A stretch of DNA of 5,468 nucleotides, taken from the NCBI GenBank assembly GCA_002329665.1, contig DCTV01000061.1:195-5662 (forward strand). Direction: 5' to 3'. This document shows positions 1 to 5,399 of this stretch, piece by piece. A program made the position numbers and the translations under genes. The notes under the pieces were generated by a model, which saw only the letters and a program-made list of their open reading frames with translations, searched no databases and was not told the origin of the DNA. The stretch's first letter is position 1; every line of letters starts with the position of its first letter. The DNA is from Christensenella sp. UBA1431. GTDB taxonomy: Bacteria; Bacillota; Clostridia; Christensenellales; UBA1431.

Positions 1-223
1 CCTCCGCCTGCGAGAGGTAGTAGCGCGTGCCCTTCGAATAGAGCAGAAATTCCCCCGCCGAAAAAAGCTGGCACCCGGCGCGGTAGCGCGCGTTCTGCCG
101 GCGCACGCCCCGGGCGGAAACGGTGAGGCTCCCCCTTTCGCGGGTGAAGAGCGTGAGGATCCTGTCGTAATCGCGGTAGTTGACGGCGCGAAGGACCACG
201 CCCGTCACCTTCACGGTAGCCAT
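1..223 (-). CDS. recO: DNA repair protein RecO, N-terminal part (runs off the window)
   Basis: RecO helps RecR load RecA onto SSB-coated single-stranded DNA in the RecFOR recombinational repair pathway, in the cytoplasm. Only the first 74 codons are present; the gene continues past the left edge. The visible protein starts MATVKVTGVVLRAVNYRDYD and continues into ILTLFTRERGSLTVSARGVR. This is the typical RecO N-terminal OB-fold, with the 'g-V-L+...y.E/D.D+ilt.fT.e.G' pattern and then the basic 'A+G.R+' turn. The ATG at 223 is preceded by a purine-rich GGAGGGGG site about 6 bases upstream. The gene lies 28 bases after the era stop, so there is no room for the small yqzL gene that sits between era and recO in Bacillus subtilis. 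RecO is the usual downstream partner of era in Firmicutes, which supports the call. The C-terminal helical and zinc-binding parts cannot be checked here. Confidence 0.93.
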   Translation of the reverse strand, partial: MATVKVTGVVLRAVNYRDYDRILTLFTRERGSLTVSARGVRRQNARYRAGCQLFSAGEFLLYSKGTRYYLSQAE

Positions 224-251
224 ACCCCGCCCCCTCCGTTTCGCCGCGCCG

Positions 252-1148
252 TCAGGAGTACCCCAGGCCGCGGATGAATCTCTCGTTGTTGCGCCAGCCC
301 TCCTGTACCTTCACCCACAGGTTGAGGTAGACGCGCGCGCCCAGCAGGAACTCGATGTCCGCGCGGGCGCGCTCGCCGATCTCCCTGAGCATGCTCCCCC
401 GCCTGCCGATGATGATCGCCTTGTGGCCCGGCCGTTCGCAGTAGATCGTGGCGTAGATCTCGTAAAGGCCGTCGCGCTCGCGCCGCCGCATCTGCTCTAT
501 CCCGACGCCGACGCCGTGCGGCACCTCCTCTATGAGGAGTTCCAGCGCCTTTTCGCGTATGAACTCGGCCACCAGCACGCGCTCCGGCTGGTCGGTCACC
601 ATGTCCTCGGGGAAATACCGCGGCCCCGGCCCGAGATACCCTTTTAAAATTCCGAGGAGCACGTCCACGTTCGTGCCGCCCAACGCGGAAACGGGGACGA
701 TGTGCTGCGCGAAACCGTAGTCCGAAAGGCTCGACAAAAGGGCGGCCATGTCCTTCCGCTCCACCGCGTCCGCCTTGCTCACCGCGATGACGACGGGGGT
801 TTTTGCCGAAGCGAGGCCGTCGAGCGTCGCCCTGTCCCTCGGGCCCAGCGGCCGCGTGCCGTCGACGACCAGCACGATGGCGTCCACGCGGTCCAGCGCG
901 TGACGGACCTCGCGCGCCATGTGTTCGCCCAGCCTGTTGCGCGGCTTCTGCAGGCCCGGCGTGTCGATGAACACGATCTGGAACCCTTCGCCGCTGAGCA
1001 CGCCGCGGATGTTGGAGCGCGTCGTCTGCGGTTTGTCGGACACGATCGCGACCTTCTGACCGATCATCCGGTTGAGGAGCGTGGACTTGCCCACGTTGGG
1101 GCAGCCGACGATGGAAACGAACCCCGAGCGGAAGCCGTCCTCAGGCAT
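252..1148 (-). CDS. era: GTPase Era (30S ribosome assembly, 16S rRNA 3' end)
   Basis: Era is a cytoplasmic GTPase that binds the 3' end of 16S rRNA and checks 30S maturation. The 298-residue length is normal. The G domain fills about residues 8-172: G1 GCPNVGKST at 15-23, the switch I KPQTTR stretch at 39-44 (G2), G3 DTPG at 62-65, G4 at 124-127 and G5 SAL at 154-156. The Era-specific linker (YFPEDMVTDQPER, 178-190) follows, then a KH domain with its GxxG loop as GRRG at 248-251 and the conserved LWVKVQEGW end at 277-285. The G4 motif reads SKAD instead of NKxD, which is unusual for Era; all other motifs are intact. The ATG overlaps the last 8 bases of cdd, and an AAGGAGGGG site lies 7 bases upstream inside cdd, which points to coupled translation. 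Its neighbours ybeY and recO are the usual ones; YbeY and Era both act on 16S rRNA. Confidence 0.98.
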   Translation of the reverse strand: MPEDGFRSGFVSIVGCPNVGKSTLLNRMIGQKVAIVSDKPQTTRSNIRGVLSGEGFQIVFIDTPGLQKPRNRLGEHMAREVRHALDRVDAIVLVVDGTRPLGPRDRATLDGLASAKTPVVIAVSKADAVERKDMAALLSSLSDYGFAQHIVPVSALGGTNVDVLLGILKGYLGPGPRYFPEDMVTDQPERVLVAEFIREKALELLIEEVPHGVGVGIEQMRRRERDGLYEIYATIYCERPGHKAIIIGRRGSMLREIGERARADIEFLLGARVYLNLWVKVQEGWRNNERFIRGLGYS

Positions 1149-1551
1149 CGCCGCACCCCTCCTTCATAGGGCCGAACGCGAACGCGCGCGGGAGCAGGTC
1201 TTTTATCGCATGGATTTCATACGCGCCGGTGCAATCGGCGCAGACCACCTGCGCGTGGGGCGCGAACTCCATGATGACCTGCCTGCAGGCGCCGCACGGG
1301 AAGGCGGCTTCATCCCTGTCCGAAGCGACGGCGAGGTGCGTGAATCCCCTTTCCCCCGCCGCGACCGCGGTATAGATCGCGACCCGTTCGGCGCAGCAGG
1401 TCTCGCCGAACGCCGCGTTTTCGACGTTGCAGCCCGAGTAGGTGCGGCCCGAGGCGGCGCGCACGCAGGCGCCCACCCTGAGGCCCGAGTAGGGCGCGTA
1501 GGCGTTATGGCGCGCCTGCAGCGCCTTTTCTATCAGGGGTTTCACGTCCAT
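1141..1551 (-). CDS. cdd: Cytidine deaminase (homotetrameric, zinc-dependent)
   Basis: Cdd converts cytidine and deoxycytidine to uridine and deoxyuridine in pyrimidine salvage in the cytoplasm. With the start at 1551 the protein has 136 residues, the size of the small tetrameric class such as B. subtilis Cdd. Landmarks fall at the same numbers as I recall for that enzyme: Cys53 and catalytic Glu55 in CCAER, and Cys86 and Cys89 in PCGACRQ. The substrate-binding GCNVENAAFG stretch is at 40-49 and the LLPRAF motif is near the C-terminus. A longer reading frame begins at an ATG at 1563 and would add four residues (MVLS). I chose 1551 because the N-terminus then lines up with the family (M-x5-I-x2-AL-x-AR) and because the 1563 ATG has its purine run directly against it, with no spacing. 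The gene follows the dgkA-PAP2 stop by 16 bases and overlaps era by 8. Confidence 0.97.
   Translation of the reverse strand: MDVKPLIEKALQARHNAYAPYSGLRVGACVRAASGRTYSGCNVENAAFGETCCAERVAIYTAVAAGERGFTHLAVASDRDEAAFPCGACRQVIMEFAPHAQVVCADCTGAYEIHAIKDLLPRAFAFGPMKEGCGDA
1156..1164 (-). promoter_or_regulatory. Ribosome binding site of era inside cdd
   Basis: AAGGAGGGG lies within the last codons of cdd (encoding KEG), 7 bases from the era ATG. The cdd TGA falls inside the first codons of era, so the two genes are probably translationally coupled. Confidence 0.75.
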
Positions 1552-1559
1552 GGACAAAA

Positions 1560-1568
1560 CCATCCTTT
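1560..1568 (-). promoter_or_regulatory. Ribosome binding site of cdd, overlapping the upstream stop
   Basis: The minus strand reads AAAGGATGG just after the first bases of the dgkA-PAP2 TGA stop. The GGATGG part is 8 bases from the ATG at 1551 but includes the ATG at 1563, so the 1551 start is favoured. Confidence 0.5.
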
Positions 1569-2275
1569 CATGCGAAAAGCAGCGTGCTCGCCTGGTACAT
1601 CACCACCGTGAGCAGCACCCCGATCACGGCCCCCAGGAACACTTCCATGAAGGAGTGCACGCCGGTTTCCATCCGGCTCTCGGCCACCAGCAGCGCCATG
1701 ATCGCCGCAAACGTCGTCGTGATCGGCTCCTTGCTCGCGAACGCGACGGACGTGAACAGCGCGAAGGCCAGCGCCGTGTGCCCGCTCGGGAGCCCGCCGC
1801 GGAGGTACGTGCCCTTCTTCACCCCGGATTTGAGCATGACGACGGCCAGGAACACGACCAGCAGGCTGGCCAGCGTGATATAGACGGGAAGGCTGCGCAC
1901 GTAATTGAGCGAGAAGGACGAAAACCGGACGATCTTGTTGAAGAAGATCAGGTAGCCCACGATGACCGCCGCGAGGGACGCGATGAGCACCGCTCCGGCC
2001 GCGATGTTCTTCGCGGTCTTCGCGAGCGGGTGGTATTCCTTGGTCACCATGTCCACCAGCGCTTCCACGGCCGTGTTGACCATCTCCGCGAACAGCACGA
2101 AGAATATGGTCAGCACCAGTATGAGCATCTCGTTCTTCGTGATGTTCAGTACCACGCCCATGATCACGGCGATGATGGCAACCGCGAAATGGACGCGCAT
2201 GTTCCGCTGCGTGCGGAAGCAGTACATGATGCCGCCGATCGCGTAATTGAAACTGTGGATGATGCGTTTGAGCAT
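1568..2275 (-). CDS. dgkA: Membrane fusion protein: DgkA-type lipid kinase domain + PAP2 phosphatase domain
   Basis: This 235-residue integral membrane protein joins two lipid-phosphate domains. Residues 1-113 are a DgkA (prokaryotic diacylglycerol/undecaprenol kinase) domain with three hydrophobic helices, about 29-47, 50-67 and 93-113. The signature EMVNTAVEALVD at 64-75 fits the family pattern E-x-[LIVM]-N-[ST]-[SA]-[LIV]-E-x2-V-D, and YHPLAKTAKN at 81-90 follows. Residues 130-235 are a PAP2-type domain with more membrane helices. It has RGGLPSGH at 159-166 and an SR-x5-H motif at 200-207. The usual aspartate after that histidine is Glu211, and the KxxxxxxRP motif is reduced to K-x-G-T-Y-L-R. 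In the kinase half, Gln23 and Asn90 stand where E. coli DgkA has Glu28 and Asp95. The likely substrates are undecaprenol and undecaprenyl (pyro)phosphate, but diacylglycerol or phosphatidic acid are possible; the assignment is by family only. The position between ybeY and cdd is the standard place of dgkA. The ATG has AGAGGG 8 bases upstream. Confidence 0.93.
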   Translation of the reverse strand: MLKRIIHSFNYAIGGIMYCFRTQRNMRVHFAVAIIAVIMGVVLNITKNEMLILVLTIFFVLFAEMVNTAVEALVDMVTKEYHPLAKTAKNIAAGAVLIASLAAVIVGYLIFFNKIVRFSSFSLNYVRSLPVYITLASLLVVFLAVVMLKSGVKKGTYLRGGLPSGHTALAFALFTSVAFASKEPITTTFAAIMALLVAESRMETGVHSFMEVFLGAVIGVLLTVVMYQASTLLFA

Positions 2276-2289
2276 GCCGGTTTCCCTCT

Positions 2290-2778
2290 TTACCGGCGCC
2301 CGAGGCCCATAGAGCCGAGGACGCTTTCCTGCAGGCCGAACATCTCCCGCTCCCCATCCGGGGTGTCGTGGCCGTACCCCAGCAGGTGGAGCATGCCGTG
2401 GACCACAGCGAACCCGAGTTCCCGCTCGAAGCCGTGCCCGTACTCCCCCGCCTGCCGCCCGACGCGCTCGAGCGAGACGGCGATGCTCCCTAAAAGCAGC
2501 CCGCCTTCGCCGTCCGAGTCCGCTTCGGTATACGAGGGCGCGAGGGGCCGGGAGTATTCGAGCATCGGGAAGGAAAGCACGTCGGTCGGCTCGTCCCTGC
2601 CGCGGTGCTCGCGGTTGAGCGCCCGTATCCCCGCGTCGTCGGTGAGCACGACGTCGACCGTAGTATCGAACCCGAAACCGGTCACGTCCACCGTCTTTTC
2701 GGCCGCCATGCGGACGGCCGAAATGACATGCCTGTCCACCGGGACGGCCGACTGCGTATCATCTATCTCTACACGCAT
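2290..2778 (-). CDS. ybeY: Endoribonuclease YbeY (16S rRNA maturation)
   Basis: YbeY is a zinc-dependent single-strand endoribonuclease used in 16S rRNA 3' maturation and ribosome quality control in the cytoplasm. The 162-residue length is typical. The metal motif H-x3-H-x5-H is complete: His127, His131 and His137 in HGMLHLLGYGH. The other hallmark, PTDVLSFP, is at 64-71, preceded by NREHRGRDE. Two conserved acids differ: the family GYDH reads GYGH (Gly136), and the family 'LGDI' strand reads LGSI (Ser98). An acidic, probably flexible loop (about 76-92) separates LSFP from that strand. The gene starts 9 bases after the phoH stop, and its GAGGA ribosome site overlaps that stop codon, which suggests coupled translation. 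In B. subtilis yqfF lies between phoH and ybeY; it is absent here. The role is assigned from family and gene order. Confidence 0.96.
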   Translation of the reverse strand: MRVEIDDTQSAVPVDRHVISAVRMAAEKTVDVTGFGFDTTVDVVLTDDAGIRALNREHRGRDEPTDVLSFPMLEYSRPLAPSYTEADSDGEGGLLLGSIAVSLERVGRQAGEYGHGFERELGFAVVHGMLHLLGYGHDTPDGEREMFGLQESVLGSMGLGRR

Positions 2779-2787
2779 ATTCTTTCC

Positions 2788-3774
2788 TCATTTTCGCTTT
2801 TCAGCCCGTTCGTAGGCGCGCACGATCCTCTGGACCATCTCGTGGCGCACGACGTCCTTATGCGAGAGCATGACGACCTCCAGCCCTTCCACGCCTTTGA
2901 GCACCTGCATCGCGTGCCTGAGGCCGCTGCTGTGGTCCGAAGGCAGGTCGGTCTGCGTGATGTCGCCGGTGACCACGACTTTCGAGCCTTCGCCGAACCG
3001 GGTGAGGAACATCTTCATCTGTTCTATGGTGCAGTTCTGGGCCTCGTCGAGTATGATGAACGAATCGTTGAGCGTCCGCCCGCGCATGTACGCGAGCGGC
3101 GCGACCTCTATCGTGCCGCGTTCGAGGAACTTGTTGAACGCCTCGTCGCCGAGGAAATCGTAGAGCGCGTCGTAGAGCGGCCTTAGATACGGGTCCACCT
3201 TGTGCTGCAAGTCGCCGGGCAGAAAGCCGAGCTTCTCCCCCGCTTCGACAGCGGGGCGGGTGAGTATGATCCGGGAAATATCCTTGTTTTTCAGGGAAAG
3301 CACCGCCATCGCCACCGCCAGGAACGTCTTGCCCGTGCCCGCCGGGCCGATGCCCAGCACCACGGTGTTGTCGCGTATGGCCTGTACGTATTTGCGCTGG
3401 CCGAGGGTCTTGCAGCGGACGGGGCGGCCTTTCTGCGTGAAAGCCACGACGTCGGACATCAGTTCTCCGACGCATTCGCCGCGCCCTTCCCTCACGAGGT
3501 CGATCGCGTAGCGGATGCGGCCCTTGTCGATCTCCTCGTGCTTTCGGATCATGTTAAGGAGCCTTTGCATCACTTCGGCGGCCACGTCGGCCATTTCCTC
3601 CGTGCCGATGATGCTGATCTCGCGCTCCCTCGCGTTGATGACGACGTTGGTCTCCGATTCGATGATGCGCACGTTCTCGTCGAACTTGCCGAACAGCGCG
3701 ATCAGCTGCTCGACCGTGTCCACCGAAAGCGTGCGCTCCACGGCCTGTCCCAGCTGGGCTCCTTTTAGCTCCAA
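2788..3774 (-). CDS. phoH: PhoH family ATPase (PhoH/PhoL-like), TTG start
   Basis: PhoH proteins are cytoplasmic P-loop ATPases related to the N-terminal half of superfamily 1 helicases. The exact role is unsettled, but the standing link to ybeY points to RNA metabolism. The protein has 328 residues, normal for the family. Residues 10-80 form the N-terminal PhoH-type domain that precedes the ATPase. The ATPase shows Walker A GPAGTGKT (143-150), TRPAVEAGEKLGFLPGD (172-188), RGRTLND (231-237), Walker B FIILDEAQN (239-247), VTGDITQTDLP (268-278) and HKDVVRH (305-311), all intact. I kept the TTG at 3774 because a full AAGGAGG site sits 7 bases upstream and overlaps the yqfD stop, while no in-frame ATG lies close by. 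The gene follows yqfD by 12 bases and precedes ybeY by 9. Confidence 0.97.
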   Translation of the reverse strand: MELKGAQLGQAVERTLSVDTVEQLIALFGKFDENVRIIESETNVVINAREREISIIGTEEMADVAAEVMQRLLNMIRKHEEIDKGRIRYAIDLVREGRGECVGELMSDVVAFTQKGRPVRCKTLGQRKYVQAIRDNTVVLGIGPAGTGKTFLAVAMAVLSLKNKDISRIILTRPAVEAGEKLGFLPGDLQHKVDPYLRPLYDALYDFLGDEAFNKFLERGTIEVAPLAYMRGRTLNDSFIILDEAQNCTIEQMKMFLTRFGEGSKVVVTGDITQTDLPSDHSSGLRHAMQVLKGVEGLEVVMLSHKDVVRHEMVQRIVRAYERAEKRK

Positions 3775-3781
3775 GCGTTTT

Positions 3782-3788
3782 CCTCCTT
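3782..3788 (-). promoter_or_regulatory. Ribosome binding site that fixes the phoH TTG start
   Basis: AAGGAGG, a full match to the anti-Shine-Dalgarno, lies 7 bases before the TTG at 3774. Its first two A residues are part of the yqfD TAA stop, which suggests that ribosomes finishing yqfD re-initiate on phoH. Confidence 0.75.
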
Positions 3789-4962
3789 ACGGGGCGTTGA
3801 GTTTGACGACCTTGCCGATCTGTTCGAGCGTTTCCACCCGCGCCTCACAGACCAGCCTCCCGGACACGACGCTATAGACGTAGTCCCGGTTTTCGATGAG
3901 CGCGGAGGCGGGGAGCTCCTGCTTCACGGCCTCCCATGCCTTCAGCTGCGCCGAGGCCTTGAGCGCCTCCATGTCGGCCGGGACCTGCTGCACGTCCTGT
4001 TCGATGTAGAGGACGGCCTCGACACGCGCGGGGACGAACAGGCCCTCGCCTATGAGTTCGTAGTCCCGCGTTTCCGTGCGCGCGTGTTGGTAGGGCACGT
4101 CTTCGGGGTCTATGGGGATCGTCCAGCCCCCCAAGCGGAGGTAGCGCACCGTGAGGGTCCTGCCGGTATCGGTGGCCGTGACCGTGTTCAAGGGCAGGGA
4201 GGCCTTCTTCGAGTACCAGACCCGCCCGTAGACCTTGCCCCTAGCGTGCACGTACCTTTGCGGCATGTCCTCGTATTCGATGACGCCGCCGATGAGTTCC
4301 TGCCCCTTCTCCACCGTCTGTCCGTTCTGGACCATGCGCCTGCCTTCGAGGATGACCATCGAGTCCACGACGGCGTCCTTGGTGGCGATGACGCGCGTGG
4401 GCGTCTGCGTGTCCACCAGCTCCGGCGCCTGTTCGCCCTTGACAACCTCTATGGTCAGCCTGACGCCCGAGAGCCGGGCGCAGGCCCATACGACGTCTTC
4501 GTTGTTCACAACCAGGCTTTCCTCGATACGCCTGAGGTCGAGCGCGCTTTTGAACATGCCGATGTGCACGCCCTGGCTTTTTAGCTGCCGCATATAGGAA
4601 GCGTGTTCCGTCCCGGACACGCCGACGATGCCGATCGACCAGACGTAGGAGGACAGCAGGAAGACGACGGCGGCGGCCACCGCCACTCCGCCCAGCAGGA
4701 ACTTGCGGAACCTGAACCTAGTGAACAGGAACAGCCCGCCTCTTCGCCGCGTGATCGAGACGCGGCAGCCCGTCCTTCTCACCACGCTCCGAAGGCGCGG
4801 GAAATCCTTCACGCCGACCCTGGCCGTCATGACGGTGCGGGACTTCCTGCCAACGCCCCAGATGCCGATCCTTTCGGCCATGCACAGGTTCAGGAAGCGC
4901 TCGAGATACACGCCTTCGATTCTAATAATAACATATCCCCTGAGGGAATGCCATATCCTCAT
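3787..4962 (-). CDS. yqfD: Sporulation protein YqfD
   Basis: YqfD is a membrane-anchored sporulation protein, expressed in the mother cell under sigma E in B. subtilis; its biochemical role is not known. This copy has 391 residues, close to the Bacillus length. The N-terminus carries the family pattern GYVIIRIEG-x-YLERFLNL (9-25), followed by a basic cytoplasmic region that ends in an R/K-rich stretch at 72-87. One hydrophobic segment (about 88-109) is followed by a long domain, probably across the membrane. This contains TKDAVVDSMVILEGRRMVQNGQ-like beta-rich sequence (around 193-214), a GGVIEYEDMPQRYVHARGKVYGRVWY-like stretch (around 225-250) and a C-terminal segment ending in VVKLNAP. The ATG at 4962 has GAGAGG 6 bases upstream. 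The first codons fall in a clear AT-rich patch. It sits 18 bases after yqfC and before phoH, as in other spore formers. Confidence 0.94.
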   Translation of the reverse strand: MRIWHSLRGYVIIRIEGVYLERFLNLCMAERIGIWGVGRKSRTVMTARVGVKDFPRLRSVVRRTGCRVSITRRRGGLFLFTRFRFRKFLLGGVAVAAAVVFLLSSYVWSIGIVGVSGTEHASYMRQLKSQGVHIGMFKSALDLRRIEESLVVNNEDVVWACARLSGVRLTIEVVKGEQAPELVDTQTPTRVIATKDAVVDSMVILEGRRMVQNGQTVEKGQELIGGVIEYEDMPQRYVHARGKVYGRVWYSKKASLPLNTVTATDTGRTLTVRYLRLGGWTIPIDPEDVPYQHARTETRDYELIGEGLFVPARVEAVLYIEQDVQQVPADMEALKASAQLKAWEAVKQELPASALIENRDYVYSVVSGRLVCEARVETLEQIGKVVKLNAP

Positions 4963-4980
4963 AAACGGCCTCTCACCGCC

Positions 4981-5271
4981 TCATTCGGGCCACTTCAGCG
5001 CGCTGATACGGCCGCTTATCATGATCTGGTCGGTGCTTATTTCTTCGAGTTCGAGCTCCTGCCCCGTCACGGCCACGGTCCCCTCTTTCGTGGCCACCCG
5101 CACGAGCATCTCGCTGTATTCGAGGATGCCCTCGTGGTTCTCGATGAGCAGGCTCGAATTGCCCACCAGCATGAACCGGGGCAGGTCCAAAACCACGTCG
5201 GCAGGCAGTTCGAATATGTTCGAGAGCTTTGCCCTGACCTTCTCGGGCGTATTCCCGGGCGACGGCTTCAT
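4981..5271 (-). CDS. yqfC: Sporulation protein YqfC (YabP/YqfC family)
   Basis: YqfC is a small sporulation protein of the YabP/YqfC family, always found next to yqfD and in B. subtilis expressed in the mother cell under sigma E. Its molecular role is not established. The 96-residue protein has no signal peptide or membrane segment. It shows the family core: LPADVVLDLPR (22-32), then a LVGNSSLLIENHEGI stretch (35-49), then EYSEMLVRV (51-59) and a C-terminal beta-rich part with VTGQELELEEISTDQIMISG (68-87). The ATG at 5271 is preceded by GGGAGGG with a 6-base gap, a strong site, so the start is well supported. It is the first gene of the cluster in this window, so the operon promoter should lie in 5272-5468. 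Confidence 0.93.
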   Translation of the reverse strand: MKPSPGNTPEKVRAKLSNIFELPADVVLDLPRFMLVGNSSLLIENHEGILEYSEMLVRVATKEGTVAVTGQELELEEISTDQIMISGRISALKWPE

Positions 5272-5302
5272 CCGTTTCCCTCCCGCGCGAATTACCTACA
5301 TA

Positions 5303-5331
5303 TCCATATGCGGGGGAAGGCGGCAGCATGA
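5303..5331 (-). promoter_or_regulatory. Weak candidate sigma-E-like promoter of yqfC operon
   Basis: On the minus strand TCATGCT (5331-5325) and CATATGGA (5310-5303) are separated by 14 bases. This spacing and the partial matches (KCATATT at -35, CATACA-T at -10) resemble a mother-cell sigma-E promoter. A transcript would start near 5297, about 25 bases before the yqfC ATG, leaving room for the ribosome site. The match is partial (5 of 7 and 4 of 8) and could be chance in AT-poor DNA. The housekeeping genes downstream must also be expressed during growth, so another promoter should exist further upstream or be overlooked here. TATCAT at 5333-5328 looks like a sigma-A -10 box but has no good -35. 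Confidence 0.2.
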
Positions 5332-5342
5332 TAGGGGAACGC

Positions 5343-5372
5343 GCCAAAGGACGGTGTTTACCGCTGTTTGGC
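5343..5372. repeat. Imperfect inverted repeat / hairpin upstream of the operon
   Basis: GCCAAA (5343-5348) pairs with TTTGGC (5367-5372), and inside it CGGT (5352-5355) pairs with ACCG (5360-5363) around a GTTT loop. The two stems are separated by a 3x3 internal loop (GGA against CTG). There is no T-tract on either side, so it is not a standard terminator. It stands 10 bases from the second, GC-rich hairpin. Confidence 0.45.
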
Positions 5373-5381
5373 CAAGGGGTT

Positions 5382-5399
5382 TGGGGGCCGCAGCCCCCA
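5382..5399. repeat. GC-rich hairpin (7-bp stem, CGCA loop)
   Basis: TGGGGGC (5382-5388) and GCCCCCA (5393-5399) form a perfect 7-bp stem with a 4-base CGCA loop. G/C-only hairpins of this kind occur as dispersed intergenic repeats in GC-rich Firmicutes. Without a T-tract on either strand it is a weak terminator candidate for the minus-strand gene further upstream or a plus-strand gene. Confidence 0.5.

Noticed and set aside
1549..1563. cdd start at the ATG at 1563
   Set aside because: No spacing is left between the purine run and that ATG, and the 1551 start gives the family length and numbering.
180..1611. Several plus-strand open frames antisense to era and cdd
   Set aside because: They are shadow frames over clear minus-strand genes, rich in Arg/Ala/His/Pro, with no family motifs.
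1550..2815. Long plus-strand open frame of 421 codons
   Set aside because: It lies antisense to dgkA-PAP2 and ybeY, has an H/R/D/E-rich composition typical of antisense frames in GC-rich DNA, has no recognisable domain, and the minus-strand genes explain the region.
5328..5333. Sigma-A -10 box TATCAT upstream of yqfC
   Set aside because: No sequence like TTGACA occurs 16-18 bases further upstream.
5382..5399. Intrinsic terminator
   Set aside because: The stem is strong but no run of T follows on either strand, so it is listed only as a hairpin.
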